DNA of 64,000 bases. Source: Brassica napus. Its lineage: Eukaryota; Streptophyta; Magnoliopsida; Brassicales; Brassicaceae. Below the pieces are notes generated by a model that worked only from the letters and a program-made list of their open reading frames with translations, was not told the origin of the DNA and searched no databases. Shown here piece after piece: positions 58,416-64,000 of this stretch (its first letter is position 1; every line of letters begins with the position of its first letter). Location: assembly GCF_020379485.1 (NCBI RefSeq), contig NW_026014664.1:10001-74000 (forward strand), given 5' to 3'. The translations under genes were made by a program, and so were the position numbers.

Positions 58416-61400
58416 TCCATCAGTACACATATCAGCGCGTTGGTCCTTGGACTCAGCATGCTGACCCTTCCCGTGGACTGTTCGCGTGATTTTGGCCCAC
58501 GTGGGCTGTCTGTTCAGTACACAAAGGACGTCCGTAGGTGTCCGCCAGCACACACAGGACATCTGGGGCTGTCCGTGTGTGTCTATGTGTGTTCGTCTGT
58601 GTCCGTCAGCACACACAGGACGTATGTGGCTGTCCATCAGTACACATATCAGCACGTTGGTCCTTGGACTCAGCACGCTGGCCTTTTTCGTGGACTGTTT
58701 GAGTGATTTTGGCCCACGTGGGCTGTTTGTTCAGTACACACAGGACGTCCGTGGGTGTCCGCCAGCACACACAAGACTTCTGTAGCTGTCCGTGGCTGTC
58801 TGTCAGCACACACTGGACATTTGTGGCTGTCTGTGTGTTTCCGTGTGTGTCCGTGTCTGTCCGTCAGCAAATACAGGACGTCTGTGGCTGTCCGTCTGTG
58901 TCCATGTGTGTCCGTCAGCACACACAGGATGTCTGTGGCTGTCCATCAGTACACATATCAGTGCGTTGGTCCTTGGACTCAGCACGCTGACCCTTCCCGT
59001 GGACTGTTCGAGTGATTTTGGCCCACGTGGGCTGTCTGTTCAGTACACCCAGGACGTCCGTGGGTGTCCGCCAGCACACACAGGACGTCCGTGTGTGTCC
59101 GTCTGTGTCTGTCAGCACACACAGGGCATCCGTGGCTGTTCGTGTCTGTCTGTGTGTGTCCGTCAGCACACACAGGACGTCCGTGGCTGTCCATCAGTAC
59201 ACATATCAGCACGTTGGTCCTTGGACTCAGCACGCTGGCCCTTCCCGTGGATTGTTTGGGTGATTTTGGCCCACGTGGGCTGTCTGCTCAGTACACACAG
59301 GACGTCCGTGGGTGTCCGCCAGCACACACAGGACGTCCGTGGCTGTCTGTGGCTGTCCATCAGCATACACATGATGTTCGTGGCTGTCTGTGTGTGTCCG
59401 TGTGTGTCTGTGTGTGTCCGTGTGTGTCCATCAGCACACACAGGACGTCCGTTGGGGTCCGTTAGCACAGACAGGACATCCATGTGTGTCCGTCAGCCCA
59501 CACAGGACGTCAATTGCTGTCCGTGTGTGTCCGTCAGCACACACAGGACGTCCGTGGCTGTCCATCAGTACACATATCAGCACATTGGTCCTTGGACTCA
59601 GCACGCTGGCCCTTCCCATGGACTGTTTGGGTGATTTTGGTCCACGTGGGCTGTCTGTTCAGTACACCCAGGACGTCCGTGGGTGTCCGCCAGCACACAC
59701 AGGACGTCCGTGTGTGTCCGTCTGTGTCCGTCAGCACACACAGGATGTCCGTCGCTGTCCATCAGTACACATATCAGCACGGTGGTCCTTGGACTCAGCA
59801 CACTGGCCCTTCCTGTGGGCAGTCTGTTCAGTACACACAGGACGTCTGTGGGTGTCCGTCAGCACACACAAGACGTCCGTGTGTGTCCGTCAGCACACAC
59901 AGGACGTCTGTGGCTGTCCGTGTGTGTCTGTTTGTGTCCATCAGCAGACACAGGACGTTCGTGGCTGTCCATCAGTACACATATCAGGACGTTGGTCCTT
60001 GAACTCAGCACGCTAACCCTTCCCGTGGACTGTTTGGGTAATTTTGGCCCAAGTGGGCTGTCTGTTCAGTACACACAGGACGTCCGTGGGTGTCCGCCAG
60101 CACACACAGGACGTTTGTGGCTGTCTGTGGCTGTACATCAGCAAACACAGGATGTCCGTGGCTGTCCGTGTGTGTCCATGTGTTTCCGTTAGCACACACA
60201 GGACGTCCGTGTGTGTCCATGTGTGTCCGTCAGCACACACAGGACGTCCGTGGCTGTCCATCAGTACACATATCAGCACGTTGGTCCTTGGACTCAGCAC
60301 GCTGACCCTTCCTGTGGACTCTTCGGGTGATTTTGGCCCACGTGGGCTGTCTGTTCAGTACACACAGGACGTCCGTGGGAGTCCGCCAGCACACACAGGA
60401 CGTCCGTGGCTGTCCGTGTGTGTTCGTGTGTGTCTGTCTGTGTCCGTCAGCACACACAAGTCGTCCATGGCTGTTCATCAGTACACATATCAGCACGTTG
60501 GTCCTTGGACTCAAGACGCTGGCCATTCCTGTGGACTGTTTGGGTGATTTTGGCCCACGTGGGCTGTCTGTTCAGTACACACAGGACGTCCGTGGGTGTC
60601 CGCCAGCACACACAGGACGTCTGTGGCTGTCCGTCAACACACACAGGACGTCTGTGGCTGTCCGTGTGTGTCCGTGTATGTCCGTCAGTACACACGGGAC
60701 GTTTGTGGGTGACCGTCAGCACACACAGGACGTCTGTGTGTGTTCGTCAGCACACACATGACGTCCGTGGCAGGCCGTGTGTGTCCGTCAGCACACAGAG
60801 GACGTCTGTGGCTGTCCATCAGTACACATATCAGCACGCCGGTCCTTGGACTCAGCACGCTGACCCTTCCTGTGGACTCTTCGGGTGATTTTGGCCCACG
60901 TGGGCTGTCTGTTCAGTACACACAGGACGTCTGTGGGTGTCCGTCAGCACACACAGGACGTCCGTGTGTGTCCGTCAGCACACACAGGACGTCTGTGGCT
61001 GTCCGTGTGTGTCTGTTTGTGTCCATCAGCAGACACAGGACGTTCGTGGCTGTCCATCAGTACACATATCAGGACGTTGGTCCTTGAACTCAGCAGGCTA
61101 ACCCTTCCCGTGGACTGTTTGGGTAATTTTGGCCCAAGTGGGCTGTCTGTTCAGTACACACAGGACGTCCGTGGGTGTCCGCCAGCACACACAGGACGTT
61201 TGTGGCTGTCTGTGGCTGTACATCAGCAAACACAGGATGTCCGTGGCTGTCCGTGTGTGTCCATGTGTTTCCGTTAGCACACACAGGATGTCCGTGTGTG
61301 TCCATGTGTGTCCGTCAGCACACACAGGACGTCCGTGGCTGTCCATCAGTACACATATCAGCACGTTGGTCCTTGGACTCAGCACGCTGACCCTTCCTGT

Positions 61401-62586
61401 GGACTCTTCGGGTGATTTTGGCCCACGTGGGCTGTCTGTTCAGTACACACAGGACGTCCGTGGGAGTCCGCCAGCACACACAGGATGTCCGTGGCTGTCC
61501 GTGTGTGTTCGTGTGTGTCTGTCTGTGTCCGTCAGCACATACAAGTCGTCTGTGGCTGTTCATCAGTACACATATCAGCACGTTGGTCCTTGGACTCAAG
61601 ACGCTGGCCATTCCTGTGGACTGTTTGGGTGATTTTGGCCCACGTGGGCTGTCTGTTCAGTACACACAGGACGTCCGTGGGTGTCCGCCAGCACACACAG
61701 GACGTCTGTGGCTGTCCGTGTGTGTCCATGTATGTCCGTCAGCACACACGCGACGTTTGTGGGTGACCGTCAGCACACACAGGACGTCTGTGTGTGTTCG
61801 TCAGCACACACATGACGTCCGTGGCAGGCCGTGTGTGTCCGTCAGCACACAGAGGACGTCTGTGGCTGTCCATCAGTACACATATCAGCACGCCGGTCCT
61901 TGGACTCAGCACGCTGGCCCTTCCCGTGGACTGTTCGGGTGATTTTGGCCCACGTGGGCTGTCTGTTCAGTACACACAGGACGTCTGTGGGTGTCCATCA
62001 GCACACACAAGACGTCCGTGTGTGTCCGTCATCACACACAGGACGTCCGTGGCTGTCCGTGTGTGTCTGTATGTGTCCATCAGCACACACATGACGTCTG
62101 TGGCTGTCCATCAGTACACATATCACCACGTTGGTCCTTGGACTCAGCACGCTGACCCTTCCCGTGGACTGTTTGGGCGATTTTGGCCCAAATGGGCTGT
62201 CTGTTCAGTACATACAGGACGTCTGTTGGTGTCCGCCAGCACACACAGGACGTCTGTGGCTGTCCGTGGCTGTCCACAGGACGTCTGTGGCTGTCCGTGT
62301 GTGTCCGTGTGGGTCTGTCAGCACACACAGGACGTCTGTGGCTGTCCGTGTGTGTCTGTATGTGTCCGTCTTCACACACAGGACATCTGTGGCTGTCCAT
62401 CAGTACACATATCAGCACGTTGGTCCTTGCACTCAGCACGCTGACCCTTCCCGTGGACTGTTTGGGTGATTTTGGTCCAAGTGGGCTATCTGTTCAGTAC
62501 ACACAGGACGTCCGTGGGTGCCGCCAGCACACACAAGATGTCTGTGGCTGTCCGTGTGTGTCCTTCAGCACACACAGGACGTCTGT
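58416..62586 (+). repeat. Satellite block S5
   Basis: Satellite resumes in phase after RE-C (TCCATCAGTACACAT). It contains a higher-order duplication with a 1085-bp offset (60318 and 61403 for ACTCTTCGGG; the surrounding 59820-60890 matches 60905-61975). It ends at GGACGTCTGT, where the family D LTR inserted. Confidence 0.95.
59820..61975 (+). repeat. Higher-order duplication inside S5 (offset 1085 bp)
   Basis: Two successive blocks of about 1.08 kb share rare variants in the same order: CAGGACGTTGGTCCTTGAAC, GCCCAAGTGGGCTG, GTACATCAGCAAACACAGG, GTGTTTCCGTTAGC, ACTCTTCGGG, GGGAGTCCGCC, CTCAAGACGCTGGCC, GGCAGGCCGTGTG. Similar but more diverged blocks occur in S4 at 35360-36350. Confidence 0.88.
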
Positions 62587-62667
62587 TGATGTGGTCATTA
62601 GATCAGCAATTGTACCGGATGTCAACCCAAAGCTCTACTCAACCAGCCAAGGCGCCAAGCAGAACAC

Positions 62668-63345
62668 ATGTGCACTAAAAATGCCGTATCTTACAAACCA
62701 GGAGGGTTTAAGTCACGAGAAGGAGTCCAGCCCATTCGGAATCAGTCCAAAATATTCACGGAGCAAGAAGTTATGAATTTTACAAGTCAGAGGTTTTCCA
62801 GTCCGTCCATCTGCGAGTACCCGACTTTAGAAGGAGATTCCAGACCAAGGAAGGAGCGGCCTGAACCAAAGCCCATCATAGGATTCAAGAGGAATCTCTC
62901 AGATTTCCAGAAAGCCCAATATCAGGAGAAATTGCCACGGAATTTTGAAGTTATGATCCAATCTCCAAAACCGGCCAAACCAGTTATACACTTGCCTCAA
63001 TTGGAAGCTAGCCGGTTCAATCAGCTTCAAACCAGACATTGGCGACCAGGAGATCATTTCAACCAATCAGGAGACATCATACACGGCCAAGAGGAGTTCT
63101 ACAAGTCCATACCTTGCACCAGCCAACATAGGATCAAAAGGATCCTCATTAACTCCAACTTGCCTTATTTGGAAGCTTTTGCATTCAAACTCCAACAGCT
63201 CTTTTTCTTTGAGTTTATGCACGAAATCAGAACCTTCCAAGCCATCCAGAAGATCCCAAGGAAGCTCTCTTATCCCCTTAAACCATCCAGGTTCAAGAAA
63301 GATCAGATTTTTTACTTGAAGCCAAAATCCCACAAAAGGCTCTAA
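62668..63345 (+). CDS. ORF in the U3 of the family D solo LTR
   Basis: 225 codons from ATG 62668 (frame open back to 62602) to TAA, in the sense direction of the LTR and ending about 85 bases before the TATA box. The product is basic with repeated Pro/Lys motifs (RPRKERPEPKPIIGFKR, QSPKPAKPVIHLPQLEA, WRPGDHFNQ, GQEEFYKS) and a Lys-rich C-terminus (KPKSHKRL). No catalytic motif, signal peptide or membrane segment is seen. I recall similar sequences as fragments of Brassicaceae retroelement-like predicted proteins, without a known role. It may be the 3' end of an ORF that started in the lost internal region, the LTR supplying its C-terminus. No stop or shift interrupts it. Confidence 0.6.
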   Translation: MCTKNAVSYKPGGFKSREGVQPIRNQSKIFTEQEVMNFTSQRFSSPSICEYPTLEGDSRPRKERPEPKPIIGFKRNLSDFQKAQYQEKLPRNFEVMIQSPKPAKPVIHLPQLEASRFNQLQTRHWRPGDHFNQSGDIIHGQEEFYKSIPCTSQHRIKRILINSNLPYLEAFAFKLQQLFFFEFMHEIRTFQAIQKIPRKLSYPLKPSRFKKDQIFYLKPKSHKRL

Positions 63346-63430
63346 CGGCTAGTTTTCGATTTCTTTCTTAGTTTTGATTTGTTTCCTTCTCTAATTGTTT
63401 TAGAACGTTAGGACCTTTGTCTCTGAGCAT

Positions 63431-63438
63431 TATATAAG
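63431..63438 (+). promoter_or_regulatory. TATA box of the family D LTR
   Basis: TATATAAG in GCATTATATAAGCTCC, followed about 30 bases on by a plausible start region. It is the only strong TATA in this LTR. Confidence 0.65.
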
Positions 63439-63954
63439 CTCCTAGACGTCCACTGTAAAGAGTACCCTTAATCACCAAGTTAATAGAAAGTTTTTTCAGT
63501 TTTATCAAAGTTGTTATTTGTATAAAATATCGGTCTTTAGGATTCAAAGAGAGATTTTTTGTTGTCTTATTGATTTCGTGAGTCTAGTTTGTTTGTGCAA
63601 ATCAAACAAGCTCAGTACACAGTTTGAGAGAGTCAATCACTTTGATCCATAATTCATTCAGATTGAGAGATTCAATCAAACCCTCATCCGCAAATCCACT
63701 TCAAGTCATCATTTGATCAAGCTGAGAGTGATACACATCCAGCAGCTTGATTCCGCCATATCTATCCCTTTCTGTTGTTTATTGTTTTTGTTTTATTCAT
63801 ATCTTAAACCTCATATCATTTAATTCCCTTTGTTTCAGGTTATCAAATCATAATCCGGCCATATCGACAAATCGGCCTCATCTTTGGACGATCCGATTTA
63901 AGCTTGGTTCCACCATTCTATCCATTCGTGGGTTACCCCCCTGTGCCTACAACA

Positions 63955-64000
63955 TCTGTGGCTATCCATCAGTACACATATCAGCACGGCTGTCCTTGGA
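63955..64000 (+). repeat. Satellite block S6 (runs off the right edge)
   Basis: TCTGTGGCTATCCATCAGTA continuing into the anchor; the same phase that S5 left at 62586. The array evidently continues beyond the window. Confidence 0.93.

Larger units (their letters stand above)
62587..63954 (+). repeat. Solo LTR, family D, inserted in satellite
   Basis: 1368 bp beginning TGATGTGGTC and ending GCCTACAACA, flanked by a perfect 5-bp duplication TCTGT (62582-62586 and 63955-63959). Removing it restores GGACGTCTGTGGCT, normal satellite. There is no internal region or second LTR. TATATAAG at 63431 and a following CACTGTAAAG stretch mark the likely U3-R border. The U3 contains a long ORF. Superfamily is not determined; the 5-bp duplication and TG...CA ends indicate an LTR retrotransposon. 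Confidence 0.85.

Noticed and set aside
1..64000. tRNA, rRNA or microRNA genes
   Set aside because: No cloverleaf with A and B boxes, no rRNA core motif and no convincing miRNA hairpin was recognised by eye; the TGGTATCAGAGC motifs are primer sites, not tRNA genes.

Overview
This is plant nuclear DNA with no bacterial or organellar features and no ordinary host gene that I can support. It is repeat-saturated heterochromatin, most likely pericentromeric or knob-like. I infer Brassicaceae, probably Brassica. The reasons are the Ty3/gypsy elements with initiator-Met-tRNA primer sites, an LTR carrying arrays of the palindrome CGGTCGCTACGTAGCGACCG (a repeat I associate with Brassica), and general sequence style. 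The genus call is recognition from memory, not a search.

The background is one long satellite array, always in the same orientation, now split into blocks S1 (1-2853), S2 (11694-13897), S3 (23532-29621), S4 (34707-40598, holding a captured pol fragment at 38691-39148), S5 (58416-62586) and S6 (63955-64000). A unit is a fixed anchor of about 140 bp plus variable numbers of a 31-mer (with GGACGTCC) and a 10-mer (CCGTGTGTGT). Unit lengths step by about 10 and 31 bp. Larger higher-order repeats of about 1.09 kb and 1.9 kb are visible. The 31-mer has no stop codon in any sense frame, so long but meaningless ORFs (up to 508 codons) fill the blocks.

LTR retrotransposons of four families cut the array. 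Family A (LTR about 2-2.9 kb, TGTCAYGYCC...TCTTACA): RE-A1 (2854-11693, +, both LTRs, degraded interior) contains a minus-strand solo LTR (6106-8968) with a perfect GGTGT target duplication. RE-A2 (17647-23532, -) has a nearly full pol and an interrupted gag-protease. RE-A3 (29622-34707, -) has pol with one frameshift. RE-A2 and RE-A3 both lack their 5' part and join satellite directly. Family B: a degenerate LTR at about 14050-17646 and RE-B (43993-53994, +) with gag, protease, RT/RNase H and integrase broken by three frameshifts and one TGA. Family C: RE-C (40599-58415, -) is a complete LTR-to-LTR insertion with a perfect TCCAT duplication. It holds a gag-protease pseudogene, no recognisable pol, and an antisense, spliced Transposase_28-like ORF next to its 3' LTR; RE-B is nested inside it. 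Family D: a 1368-bp solo LTR (62587-63954, +) with a perfect TCTGT duplication and a 225-codon ORF upstream of its TATA box.

Order of events (inferred): satellite expansion; insertion of family A, C and D elements into satellite; nesting of a solo LTR in RE-A1 and of RE-B in RE-C; then deletions, 5' loss of RE-A2 and RE-A3, and nonsense mutations, many of the C-to-T type expected in methylated DNA. Main points of interest: the satellite design, the spliced antisense ORF with its own putative promoter, an in-frame intron between gag and protease in two families, the ORF in the U3 of the solo LTR, pol coding sequence running into the 3' LTR in family A, and the pol fragment captured in frame inside satellite.
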